NCBI GenBank assembly: GCA_013397115.1
Contig: VWZW01007084.1
Span: 31,840 to 95,839 of the forward strand
Source of the DNA: Edolisoma coerulescens
Taxonomy: Eukaryota; Chordata; Aves; Passeriformes; Campephagidae
Length of the DNA stretch: 64,000 bases
Reading direction: 5' to 3'
How positions within the stretch are numbered: position 1 is the stretch's first letter; each line of letters begins with the position of its first letter. Positions 23,683 to 36,460 of this stretch are shown piece after piece. The notes under the pieces were generated by a model that saw only the letters and a list, made by a program, of their open reading frames with translations, searched no databases and was not told where the DNA came from. A program made the translations under genes and the position numbers.

Positions 23683-26600
23683 ACCTGAGCTACTTCTAAC
23701 ACAACAGAACATTTTTGTAAGTGATTTGAGTTCAAACAGCCAGTCACCTTTTAAACAGGTCATCTTCTACACAGGAACGAATGGGTTCTGTTCCAGTAGG
23801 AAAGAAGTCGTGGTCCTACAGCCTATCTCACCAATGCAAGGTCCCATATAATCACTTGGCTTCACCCAAGAGTAGTGCCATGGGTTGCAAAGGGCTCTAG
23901 CACAATAAATATACATCAGAGTTTTACTCAGACTTGCAGGAAGGGCAAGAGGAAAGCCTGCTCAGGATAGGCAGTCCCTGTCATATTACAGAAAGGCACA
24001 GCCATAGCTCAGCTGCCCCACACAGCAGCTAGAGCTCTGAGGTGGCACAGAGAGCCAGGAAGCAGTGACTGGCAGTATTCTGGGAAATACCAGAAGCTGG
24101 CAGAAACATTTCCCCTTCTCCACTTGCCAATTTTTTTGTCCTGGTCTCCAAGCTCACAAAAGAAAGGCATAAATTTTTCTCATCGTATAGAGCTTCAGCG
24201 GAGTCACTTTCAATTACTATTTAAGTCCCATAAATGACACCATATAATCCAAATGAAATAACACCAGGCTAAACTTGGTGCTACAAAACATTACAACAGC
24301 TGATTCTGCCCTTGAGAATGAGTGAGATCACCTGCCTCCTGTAAACCAGCAGGTGTGTGCATGACTGGCAACCTCTGTCAAGGGCATTAGAAAAGGGAGT
24401 GGCTGGATACCATATGCTGTCCTGAAGTCCCATCTGCCATGATCTCCTACAACACATCCTGCCACATTTAAGCAATGAAACCTTAAGGAACTTGTCAGAA
24501 AAACCATGGTTGTGACACCACTTGCAAAAATACCGATGCTTAAACAGCTCCAAGGTTTCCACATCAGAGGATTGTCATTCCAGAGTCACAGATGACCGCT
24601 GAAATCCCCAGGTCACAGATATCCATTACAGAAGGAAAAACTTAAAAGGTTAAAAATTAAATCTACTGAAACTCTTTGACAAAATGAGTCAGCCTCCTTT
24701 TCCCTTTCTTCTGACATTACAAATTGTGGTGGGAGGGTAGAGCACAGTTTGAATGCTAGGCTTTTATAATGTGCTTTTGCTTATTAGCAAAACCCTAACC
24801 CTACCCCTCCGCTTCTCCCGATAAATAATAATGTGGGGAAATGATGCAGAAGTACAGTTGTCTTCCAAGTGTGATGCATGTCAACTATATCAGGAAAGGA
24901 CTGCTTATGGACATCCTAGGAGAGCAATTAGCATCTTCAGGTTCATTTAACTTTTGGTCCATTGCAGAGATTGCTCCTAAAATATAGGCACATCATCTTG
25001 TGCTCGTTTAACAGATGGCACTGAAGCATGAACTATTTTCATGGAAATGTATATTTGGCAATACCATAAAAGTGGGAGAAGCAGTTTTCTGAGCAATAAA
25101 ACTACTGGCTGGAATGCAACTGGCCCATTTTACACATAACCAGTATTTTTCTGCACAAATGCCTGCTTTAAGGTAAACATCTCCTTTTTACAAAGGTATG
25201 CAAAAAATGACAGGAAGCAAAAAGGCAAAAAGGAAGAGGTGAGACTGAATCCCTGAAGTGCTTGTATCCATCACTGTACATCAGAAAGATATCTTAGGGC
25301 TTCTCTTGGTGGATATCAGGTCCTGTTTACTGTGCTCTAACCGCTGTAGTTGAATTGGGATGGTTTCAAGCAGCTTGGCAGCAACCCTTAGCTTGAACAG
25401 CAAGATGGCAAGAAGGCTAGGAAGACATTTGCCTGGGAAGAAAACAAAAGCTGACATCAAAAATTATCAGTTCACATCCCAGCTATCATGGTTGAACTCC
25501 TTGGCTCTGAATTTGCATCCCTGCACTTGCAATTCTAATGGCTGGTGATGTGCTCTGATCTTTGTTCATTTACTTGTCCTGTCTGACTGGAAATGATGTT
25601 TTGGCAACAGCCTGCTATTTACTGTGGCACCACAGCCCTAAACATCCTTTAAGACATGCTGAGGCTGAGCTGGCCAACTTCTTATGCTGGCCTTTCAACT
25701 CTCACTGAGAGCCAAGTGCCTAGCTTGACACATCCTTTTCAAAAATCCCAGCTTCTGGGTTTTGGTAACATTTTTTGAACTACCTGTTTTTAAAACTAAC
25801 TCACTTCCATCCACCACTTGAACCCAGTCAGTGCTGTACAGCCTCCTGATGCTGCTGGGAAAAGCTTTTAAATGAATGTTCACGAAACTCTAGTAAGTGA
25901 AATAGTAAACTACATATCAAATAATGAAGTGTTGCTCTTGCTGTTCCCCTGTGTTCTTCTTGCATGAGAACATCGATGCACCAGCAGATTGCTTTTAGGA
26001 TTATTAATTTGTGTGTGCAATGCTTCCACCTGCAATTCCTTAGTTAAACAGGCTGCTCTGAACAGTACTTCTGCTCCCCGAGTAAACAATAGTCCAAAGG
26101 GCAAGGAAGCCACATCCACAACTAACAATCTCTGTGGATTTTTTAAAAAATGGATGGATTAGATTCAATCTACTTCAATAGGCACTCACTAGCAATAGTC
26201 CAAGTTAATTTTACAGCCGACAGCTTAAAAGGTTGGGTGAATAATCTGTCCTCTCAAAAGGGAAAACTTCCTTTTTCTGAAAGATCCTGAACCTCCCAGA
26301 GTGCATCCATACGGGTACAAGTTGTTGCAACAGCTTTACAGGTTATGAAAACAAGGAATCATTTGTTACTTTCTATACTTGTCCTCTCTACTCATTGCTG
26401 AAGAGCACAGTAATTCCAAGGCACACCTTGCAGAACGGCGATGGCTCTGTGGACTGTGTTCTCCGCCAGAGGTGATGTGGGTTTGCAGTTTTTTAGTCCC
26501 CATGAGTGCCTGGCAGAGGAGCTGTACCTGTCACCTCTGTTTCTAGTTGAGAGATTAAGCACATAACTCCTTTCAGGTAAATACTGTATGTAGTTCTACA

Positions 26601-29600
26601 GCAGTACAGTTGCTCAAATTAACTGTGTCACTACAAAACCCCTCCTTTTTGGCAAGAAATAACACTGGCCAGGGAGAATGGAACCAGGAACAGAATGGGG
26701 TGAGGGGGAAACAGATATCAAGGGCATGACAGAAAATTATTGCCTTATTTCTCCACAAAACTCATACCTCCAGGTGACACCAAACCAAGGAAATAAAGAT
26801 TTAAAGCAGCTGATAAGGAATAAAACAAACTGTCCCGAACATGAAATCAGGAGGTCAAAAGCAAGAAAACATTGAAACTAGGGGTTTTTTTCTAGTTGAA
26901 GGAGCATTGCTGCTACTGCACTAAGCAGAGGTAGGGCTCAGTCTGCGGCTGCAAGCACTGCAGGAGAGGCCGTAAACACATCGCTTGGGTTTTCTGTCAG
27001 ATCATGCTGTCATCTTTGACAAGGCAGACAGTGCTGAGGCTTTCTGCTAGGACTAAGATCTTCACTCCCAGTCACTGGCTTCTTTGTGCTAATGCACTCT
27101 AAGAGCGACACTTAATGACAGATGCAGGGAAAAAAATCATTGTCATGAGAGTGTTCATCATGCCCATGTACCACAACAATGTGACCAGACTTGCCTGGGT
27201 CCCAGGCAGGTGGGTGTCTTGTAGTTTCAAGGCAGTGTGTCCTTTTGAATGATTTCTAATCCCTGTAGCTGAGGAAAGCAGGAGATAATGGAGGATGTGC
27301 TTATGCTTCTTAGTGATTATCAGAGGGAATTATAATGGAGCATTTTCAAAATTAATTCATTTCCTATATCCAGCATACTTAATTAATCTGGGGAATAAAA
27401 CTGATTAAGTTTCTCTTCTAGAAAGCGTATTTTTTCTTCACCAGAACTTGATCTTGCTTTTACTATTAATATATGGTTTGTTGAGATAACTATGACCCAA
27501 TTTAAATGATTTGTTGCAGCATCAGTCTTACCTAGTCTATAAGCCAGTTCTGATTCTACAAGGAGTATGCATCTCCAGGATGCAGCAAGTCTTTGTCTGA
27601 AGATGATTCAAACATTAAAGTTAAAACCATGAATATGTTGATCTGAATAACCAAGAGATTCTGATTAACTATCAAAACTGTATTTGCTGCTCTCCTTCTC
27701 AAGAGGTCCTCAGGTTTTAACTTGCCCAGGTCTTAAGATACAGAAAGATTAATCTTGATTGCTGTCTGCATGCTCATTAGAAGTTCTGATTTCCTAAACA
27801 AGCCTGATAGATAAGAGAAATAATTCAGATTTTTCTTTAGAGGATTAAAGATTTGGTGGGGTAACTCCTACCCTTTCTTGTATGAACTGGCCTTTCTGAC
27901 GTGGTGCTGTATAAAAGCATGGGCTGAGGTAGAAGTTAAGAAGGGCATAGGCAAAAGAAAAGCAAGAGCTTTAGCAGAGAAACAGAAGAGGTGTGGAATT
28001 TATTTAGCAGTCATTTAAGGTGCTATTCCTTTCTAGAGGGTCACTGCCAAGAAGACTCCCTAATTTGCCTCCCCTTGTTCCTCAGCCCTCCTTCTCTGGA
28101 CATGGAAGACTGCCATCCATGTCCTGTTACTTTTATAACTCATTTATCCACGAATGTGGGCCATGTTCCCTCTTGGTATCCCAGTAGCTACAGCACTTGC
28201 TTTGGCCATGTGAGCTTCACTGCCTCACCTCGGCTCTGGGAGAATAAGCTGGAAGGTAACTGTTAGCCAAGACATAACCTTGCTCTCAGGAGGCCCTGCC
28301 AGACCCCCTGCCCTGCCCAGACATCGGCAGGTAGCCACAGTGCATTCTCTAAGAGACATCCATTGACTAGTACAGCTAGTAGGGAAGTAGCAGCGGCCTA
28401 AATGCAGTGCAAAGTCTGATCTTGCTTCCGGCCAACTATAAATAATTGCAGTCATCTCAATTTCTCTGATTTAATTTCACTTCGACTACAGCAGCACCAC
28501 CTTTAACAGTGTGGCTGCCAACCTCATGACAGTGGTTTTTTTCCTTTGCAGAAGGACTTGCATTTGCGTCACAAGCAGGAAAGACTCCAAGCTTTTATTT
28601 AAAATGAAATATGGTTGCATCCTGAAAAATGATCCAAAAGCTCCCTAAAGAATCATAACCCAGAAGGTGGGAGGGGTGGGGCAAAGAACACATGATTTCT
28701 AAGTTCTTCTCATGGTCTTTGAACACCTGGCAGAGCCAGAAGGGAAGTCTGGAGTTTGAGGAGCTTTTGACACTTTAGAGGTCACAGACTTTCATTCAGT
28801 CCTTCGTCATCTTTAACTTGGGTTGCAAATCGACATTCAAGATGCATGAGGTAGAGAAGGAACACCTTGAATTCTTGAGTTCCTGCCACTGCTAAAGCTG
28901 TTCAGGGACTGAAACCCTGACCCTAAAAGCCTGGCCTGGCCAGACAGTGCTGTTTGAACAAGGAAAGTCTGCCCAGGTGCTTTTAATTACCAGGAAAGTA
29001 GTTTTCCAGAAATAGCTTGTTGGCTGTTTGCCAGATCTATTTCTTCCGACAGGAAAAGCAAAATGTAAACATCCAGCACTTCATAACAGACCGTAGAAAT
29101 CCCTCTCCAACTGGAGCAGGACTCTGGAAAGACTGTGCTATCCTCTTGTCTCCTAACCCTGAACTACCTCCTAAGCAGAATTATCCCACGCACCTTAGCA
29201 GCTTGCCATGGGGAGATTGTGGGAGTTCCCTCAGGCTGCAGGAGACGTTGCAGCGCTGAGGAATCCGCTGGCTCTTGGTACAGAAGCATTGCTTGGGAGA
29301 GCAGATCAAATAGAGCTACTGCCTTGCAAACGCTTATAAAGCCCTTGGGTACTGCCAAAAGAGACCAGTCCCACCCAGCTGCCTCTGAGTGACAAAACTG
29401 GGCCCCTCTGAAACTGGTTGAGAAGGAAGGGTTCTCTAATTTAGTCCTGTCTTTGGCATTTATTTCTTCTTCAAACCCACTACTGTGGCTGCTGTCAGCT
29501 TTTCCTGAGCTTTAGAACTACTTTTTAGTTATGTGGCACTATAAGCTTACTGCTTACTGGTGATACAGGTATAGAGGTACCTCGTGGTATCTCATATGTT

Positions 29601-30189
29601 ACACATCTGCAAAGGCAGCTCTTTAGGGAGTATTTCACTTTCCCTTTCCTTGATCTGTGCCTGGGAATGTCTTATAGGAGGCAGACCCCTGGGAAAAGTA
29701 TCTCCTCATAACTCTAAGCATATGGGGAGGCTACAAAGTGTATTTTCTGGGTTCCGTTACCTATGCACAGCACTCCGGCAGGAAGAAGATGAGACAGAGA
29801 CTGTTACAGTGAATAAATAGAGCTTCGCTCTTTGCAGTAGCTGCCAGGCAGCTCATGGCTCCAATTCTCCCTTTGCATCCTTGTTGCCTGCCGGCATGGC
29901 ATCTGTGCTGAGTCTTTCAGCATTCAAAGTTCCCTGTTTCTGGAACCTTTAGCCAAACTACATGACAGGAGATACATTCTTATTACTGCTCTAGTTTCTA
30001 GTTTGGCAATTTTTGGAAGACATCCAGAGGACATGTTAAAGGGTGAGGAAATGGTGTGGTTTCATTACTCAGATATTACTCTTAATTCCAGTGATACTCA
30101 TAATCCAGGGATTATGAGGAGCAAAGTTTCTTTGCTGCTAAGTGCTACACGAATATGTAGGATAACATTTGCAATAAGGAGGTGATGGA
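23683..30189. other. Noncoding stretch, no gene identified
   Basis: Unique AT-rich sequence. Small items only: two tandem CCCTAA units (24791-24807), a TATAAAAG box-like element (27910-27917) and a CTATAAATAA MEF2-like site (28436-28445). No coding region or transposon is supported. Confidence 0.55.
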
Positions 30190-30305
30190 GAGGAGAGGAG
30201 ACACAGATAAGGGAAGTGTTTAGAGATGGCAGATTAAGGAGCTTGCCCAAGGTTGAAGAAAGAGATTGTGTGAGAGCCAGAAGCAGAGACGATGTCTGCT
30301 GAGTC
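30190..30305 (+). mobile_element. Possible MIR-like or L3-like ancient retroposon piece
   Basis: The words ACACAGATAAGGGAAG, then AAGGAGCTTGCCCAAGGTTG and GAGAGCCAGAAGCAGAG follow the order of the conserved core found in old amniote retroposons (acag-ataagg, cttgcccaaggtcac, agagcc-ag). Divergence is high. Confidence 0.3.
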
Positions 30306-33300
30306 ATAAAACACGAGTTTACTCATCTGAATTTTTTCCCATTGCATAAATACCAAGGAACTTGTCTGCGATGTAACACGCACAAGTTGCTTAAATGCAA
30401 CTGAACTCAGTAAACAGAGGGTGGTTTCACAAGCTTAAAGAAAGGAAGACCTTCATCTTACAGAGGGTGAAAAATAAATTACTTCTTTGCAAGGAAGGCA
30501 TTGGCTGGGCAGTGTCACTATTGTGCTTGGTTCCAACAGGGAGGTGACTCAGTAGTGCTGACATTGATGCTGCTGTTGGTCTCCCTTGCACATCTGACTT
30601 CCTTGCTTTGGGCAGTTTTTGCAACTGCACCCATCCTCCACAGGTCTCCAGCCCATTTAAAGTCTCCACAACCATCCCCATTCAGAGTCTCCATAGCCAG
30701 AGTCGGGTCAGGAGGGAGCTGTGTGAAAATACCGCTGTCTGCTACGTGTACAATGCCAGGGCAGGCTTCCAGCTCAATGAAGTCCTTGCAATTTACAGTA
30801 AAGAGAGGCTGGAAGAGGGCGTCAGGAGGGAATTGCATTGCAGAGCACTGCAGCTTGAATTGGGAATTTCTCCTCTAGAGACCAGTTGTGAAAGAAACAA
30901 CAAAGCATCATCTTGATTCCTTATCACAAGAGGTCAGGCAAGGCAGAGAGTTGGCATCAGCCCCAGCCAGATGAAATTAGCAAGAATTAGCAAAAAATCC
31001 AGTGTCCATAAGTAACCTTTACAAAAATTAAGACCCTTATATGGCACCAAATAATGCAGAGAAGAGCTTCCCAAGAGGACTTTGGAAATATCAGCACTGT
31101 GTCATGGGCAAACAAACAGCTGATTCAGTCACTAAAGAGATCTGATGCTTTCTGGGGAGGCTCTGGGAATTGAAAAGGTGGTATGACACAGGGTGGTAAA
31201 GAAAGAATCAAAGCTGGAGCAGGGGGTCCCTTTGTGTAGGAAAAAAGCTCCAGTTGGCCAGAGTCTGTTTGCCCTGTCAGCCTCTGATCTGGCAGAGTTA
31301 TCTCAGCTCTTTCTTTAACTTGCATCATTTACCCAACTTGTTGAAGACAATGTGACTGCATCTGGGCTTAAGGATAACACACAAACTAAATGCTCTGCTG
31401 CACTGCTGTCTTGAAGTGCTGCCCAAAAACACAAGAATGAGCCTCTCTGGCATTGCCTACACTAGAGTTTTGCTAAACATTTTCCACCAGTCCACACCAG
31501 CTGTCATGGAGAGACAGCAACAGTGTGGACTCCTGAGCAAAGCAGACTTTGAATTTGCATATTAAAAGTCTGAGTCCATGAGAAAAGATTTTTAAAAAGC
31601 TTAAATGTATTGGGAGCTTAGCTAGCATTGATTTGCCCATTCTAGAAAGAAAATCTGTACCTCAGAATCCACCTATAAGTTTCTAGAAAAGTAATTTGAC
31701 TTTCAAAGTAGCACCTGTTCTCATCTCCAGTGGGACTTGCACATGTCCAGAACTTACGAAAAAGCAATATATTCCTCTGTAGGAGGCCAAACCTAAACAT
31801 TTATTAACATAACTTTAAACATCCATATTTGCAAGATGTTGGCTTCCCTCTAAAATATTATATTACTAACCAATTTTTCTCATTATCTAAAATTTGTTCA
31901 TGCAGTGCTGTTTAATAAGTTGGGTGTGAAATAGCTCACACCAAAATTGTGAAATCAGGTGAATTCACACCCAGTGGGTTGAGCGTGAAAATGAAGACTA
32001 TGTTAAAGCAAACCTCAAAAAAAAAAAATTACTGAAAATTTTGGTCTGTTTGGGTGGTTCCTGCAATTTATCTTTTTGTAAAATGGCTTCTTGCCTGAGG
32101 AAAAATTCAAATGCTCTTAGTTTTTGAATATTGTCCAATGAAAATTTCTGAAGGTTATTTTTTTTCATTTGAGAACAGAAACATGTCCGCTCCATGGTCC
32201 CCTGCCCACAGCTGTTAAAAGATATGTAAAAGCACAGAAAGGAGCCCAACCCAAAACAGTAGTTATTAAACTTCCCCCTTCCTCTTATTTTGCAATAACA
32301 GTTCAGAAACATGCACAGTTAACTTTTCATCATGAAAACTATTCTCATCTAAGTTGCTAATACACCCATAGAACTGATAAGCTAAGAATATTTCCTGGTT
32401 TTTTATTATTTCCACTATTTATTTCCATGCCAAGCAGAAGCATGTTCTCTACCCTCTTTGAAATTCATACTCAAAGATGCATTGCCTGTAGAAAGGCAGA
32501 CTTTAGGAGCTTTTTTCTTCTCTGTTTTTGTTCTATCTAATGCTTTGCTGGTTATAGAAAGGTGTTCAAGAATCTGATCACTCAGAGTGCTCTGAAAGGA
32601 CTTTTATTAGTAACAACCAAAGCTAATAGGCCAAGGTAGCACATAAACAAGAAATTTCTTCTTTTAACATCAGGATCCCTGAACAAAGAGATCTATTGAT
32701 CTTCTGAGCTATAATGCAGAGCACTCAGCTTTCTGTATGTTGCCTACAAAAGCTGCTCTGACTTCCCGACAGGAAAATGATGCCAGACTGACTTCATAAG
32801 GCACCCTAAAAATGGTTTGATCTCTTGTGAAAACTGCAAAATTACATGGCTATTCTTAATACTCTTATAAATATTACTAATATTCTCTTTTAATACGCTG
32901 CTAAGAAAATTCTGTATTATCTTCCTCTGTGAACTTTTACTGAAGCAGCATTCTGCAGGTCCTTACTACATAAGTACACTTTGGTAGTGGCAGGAAGAGG
33001 ATCTGGAGCACAGACACCCACACCACTTGTCACAGGACCCCGAGAGGACTCTGTGAGTGGGAGCTCTGTTTCTGCTCAGCTCTGCTGCTCTTAAGTCTCA
33101 CGAGCATTTCTGGTGTTGGCCTTGCTCGAGTGAACTGTCCCCCAGCTGACTCCCTGCATTTGGGCACGAAGCCACCCAGCCTTGCTGTCCCAGGGACCGT
33201 GGTGTGCCACCTCAGAGCTGTGTTACTTGGGATTTGACAAGTTTGGTGGGACTGGTTAGATTCAACCAGGTGAATAAGTGACAGCTCTGATACTGCAGCA

Positions 33301-36186
33301 GGTGCTTGTGTTCTGCAGGAAGTGAGGCCTGAGAGATGGCATCAAATCTCCTGTTAGCCTGATACCCTCTAAATGACAATGGCCAGTAGCAGCAGCCTTG
33401 GGAAGAAAAGGAGGAGAATAACACCATGCTAAGCATGTAGTAATGGTTTCCCAGTCTTGCCAGCAGGTTTTCTGCAGCATCCTATCTGCAGCTGAGGGTT
33501 CTAGGATGTGAAAATATAGGAGTTTGTAGTGCATCGACATGGTTAGATCCTGGCACTGACACTTTTCTGTATGAAAGAACACAATTCGACAAGAAGCAAA
33601 ATACAGATGTTTCTTTCTTCAAAAGTTAAATCAGACTTTTAAATATCAGAATAATTTGATGTAAGCCTGGGGGATTTTATGGAAAAAGAAACTTAAGAGC
33701 AAGAAAGAGGGAACTTACCAGCCTGCCCTAATCTCATATTCCCTTGTCTGCACTCCACCCGTTTGACACTGTTGAGCTGAACTGGTATCAATAATATGAC
33801 AAACTGCAAACTGGGTGAGGTTGTGCCAGTAGTACAGGCAGTCATCCTTTCTTAGCAAAACCATTTTCAGAGGAACAAGAGGAAGGACTAGGAAGACCTT
33901 TTTAAAGTGCACAAGTATATCAGTGCTTTTATGGCTTGGTTACTGGAAGCCCTACACATGTTTCAGTTGATAAGGCAATCACAAGGTTTTCATTCTCATC
34001 TGAATAGGAATATTTAATCTTTGCAGCATAAAGTCCCATGTGCTAAATTAAATTTCCTGCCCGCTCAGCAAACAGTTCTGCTACTTTGAACTGCATTGTG
34101 CATGATTTCCTTTCATCACAGGATGCATTCTGTCTTGAGCATCAACAGCCAAGAGGGAAAAGCCTAGTCTGCTCCAGCTCAAGCATCAACATGCTGTGGT
34201 ATTCAGAACCACCAGGCACCAGCAGGCAGGAGGGTGGGATGCAGATGACCAAGCAGAGGCACCTGTAATGGGGACGAGTGTGTCTGAACAAGTCACTGCA
34301 GGCTACTCTAATTGACCATGGAGATAAAAGGCTACTTGGTGGCATGGTGCAGCCCATCTGATGGAACTGCCTGACTACCCTAAAAGTGCCTCTTTCTCTG
34401 CATTGGTTTTCAAGGATGTGTGGAAAATTAGCTCAGGTGTAGACAGCCACATTGCAAATCTCTGTTATCAGGAGGGAAGAATCTGACTTCCAGTTTCCCC
34501 CCCTAGTTCTAGCTAATAGAAGCCTTTGCCACAGTAGATTTGGGGAGGCCTCTCCAGGTCCCCTCCTGCAGCTCACTCATCTATGAGTATGTTCCAAAAT
34601 GCTTCATGCTTATAAGCTAAATTTTGCCATTTCATTCCAGAGTTACCCAAAAATCTAAAGCAGAGAAAGCTGGTCATATTTTTCTTTCAATGGAAGAGAA
34701 GGAAGATGGGGAGAAACTAACGGCATTATTGCAAAAGCAGAGGTGGTTTTTCCACATCATATACCCTCAACAAATTTAAAACATTGCATCTTGGTAAAGT
34801 TCGCCAAATGTTTGTGCTGATTTTGTAACAAAGTTTTATCTGGTTTAATTCTTTGTTAAACTTTCCTTATTTACATTTCTACTATGTACGACTGGGTGAC
34901 AGTTGTGATTACGACGATTTTCAACAAACAGAATGGATGCTACAGTACAAAGCAAAAGGGAGACTGGGGTCCCCCGTTTTTAGGGAACAGAAGTTCAGTT
35001 GCCTTTTGGTTAACTCCATTCACAGCTCAGCCCCTTCCCAGCTTTTCTTGCATCATTTGGAGTTCATAGCATTTTAGAGATTTGCTGACACAAGTTCAAA
35101 AGTACAGGGATTTTGGCTATTAAAACCAAACTCAAAAATACACTTTTCTTTGTTTGACCAGTGAAATGTGACAGGAAGATGAGTTTGACATACAAATCTC
35201 AATTCCTCAGTATCTCAAACTCTAGCTTTACTTGACCAGAGTAACTGAACCTATCTGAAGAAGAAAAGCTTCATTTTCTATAAGAAGGAATTAAATGTGT
35301 ATAAACAGACACTAGGTTTTGGCAGGCTATTCTCTTTCCTAATCCTCAGTATTTCCTCAGTTACCATACAGCCCGATCGTTCTACATAAGTTGTTTTTAT
35401 TAACACTATGAGGCCATCTGTCTGCAAATACCCAGTCAAATAATAGAAACCAACAGAAGAATAATCAAATTCAGCTACTGACAGATCGAAAAGATTTGTG
35501 TGCAGAATAAATATTTACTTTTTAGGCACTTCAGTATCATTCTGGGAGTTCTCCAAGCATTTATCATTTCAGAGTGGCAGGAAATGGTAACAATTCTTTC
35601 TCCACCCACTTCAAGAATTTTTACTTTCAATCACCAAAGATGATGTAACACAAGGCCTTTCCAATCTGCATCATGTTATCACATCCCCAAAATACTGAGC
35701 ATGCTGTGATTGTTACAAACTCATACAAAAAAACCCAGCACATTTTGAATTCCAAAATTTTGACTCTCTTAGAGGTGTCTCATCCAAAAGATCAGAGTTG
35801 CTCTACAAAACTGTGGCTGCAAAAATGGGCTGGTCCTCTGAATGGGTCCTCTGGATCAATGTAGATGAATTTGGTTTAGCAATCAAAACTAAAATACTTG
35901 GATTTATTGGACAGTTTCTGTTGAGAACTCTCCCACCAGGCAGCTTTTCCAACCACTCTGCCCCGAGCCTGCAGGGGATTGTGACCCATATGACACAAGG
36001 TGCTGTATTTTCTAGCAATGGCCAGCAGGTTGTTCTGTGCAGCATCCCCATTCTTCTTCCTCTTCTTCCTTGTTTTCAGTGGAAATATTGAATAGGACAA
36101 ACAATGCTGATTTCATACTGAAGCTCTTAAAGGAAGCTTCTATGCAAATTGGTGTGTTTACAAAAAAAATTTTTAAAAGTTTCTTC
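30306..36186. other. Noncoding stretch with one minus-strand exon candidate
   Basis: Unique sequence. It includes a cluster of inverted repeats (31921-31973), a minus-strand splice-bounded segment (33719-33850), and overlapping 100-125 codon frames on both strands around 30.5-30.9 kb that match no known family. No transposon recognised. Confidence 0.5.
33719..33850 (-). other. Candidate 132-base exon, minus strand
   Basis: On the minus strand the segment follows TTTTGCTAAG (acceptor, with a pyrimidine stretch 20-40 bases upstream) and ends before GTAAGT in the context GGCTG-GTAAGT, a strong donor. It is 44 codons long and open, in phase 2-2. The peptide has spaced cysteines and ends in a stretch reading CQTGGVQTREYEIRAG, which faintly recalls the CxxGxQTR core of thrombospondin type-1 repeats, but the tryptophan and cysteine spacing of that domain is not met. 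I do not assign a family. Confidence 0.22.
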
Positions 36187-36460
36187 TCCCAGGTAACAAG
36201 TGATAGGACAAGAGGAAATGGCCTGAAGTTATGCCAGGGGAAATTTAGATTGGATATTAGGAAAAAATTTACTCACCAGAAAGGTTATCAAGCAATGGAA
36301 CAGGCTGCCCAGGGAAATGGTTGAGTCATCATCCCTGGAAGTGTTCAAAAGCATGTGGATGTGGCACTTGGGGACATGGTTTAGTGGTGAACCACAGCTG
36401 GGTTAATGGTTGGGTTTACCATCTTAGAGGCCTTTTCCTTGCTAACCCTGATATTGTACT
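36187..36460 (+). mobile_element. CR1 LINE 3' fragment
   Basis: Reads SDRTRGNGLKLCQGKFRLDI in frame from about 36,195, the hallmark of the CR1 ORF2 C-terminus, then AACAGGCTGCCCAGGG, CATCATCCCTGGAAGTGTTC, GGGGACATGGTTTAGTGGTG and a decayed AGAGGCCTTTTCC stretch before the terminus. About 270 bases remain. The octamer tail is no longer clear. Plus-strand sense. Confidence 0.92.

Noticed and set aside
24791..24807. Two CCCTAA units, telomere-like
   Set aside because: Only two units; too short to indicate an interstitial telomere.
29064..29074. TGTAAACATCC, identical to the 5' part of miR-30
   Set aside because: The rest of the mature sequence does not match and no complementary arm is present to form the hairpin.
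30501..30916. Three overlapping 100-125 codon frames on both strands
   Set aside because: None has family resemblance or clear splice sites; mutual overlap suggests a stop-poor stretch.
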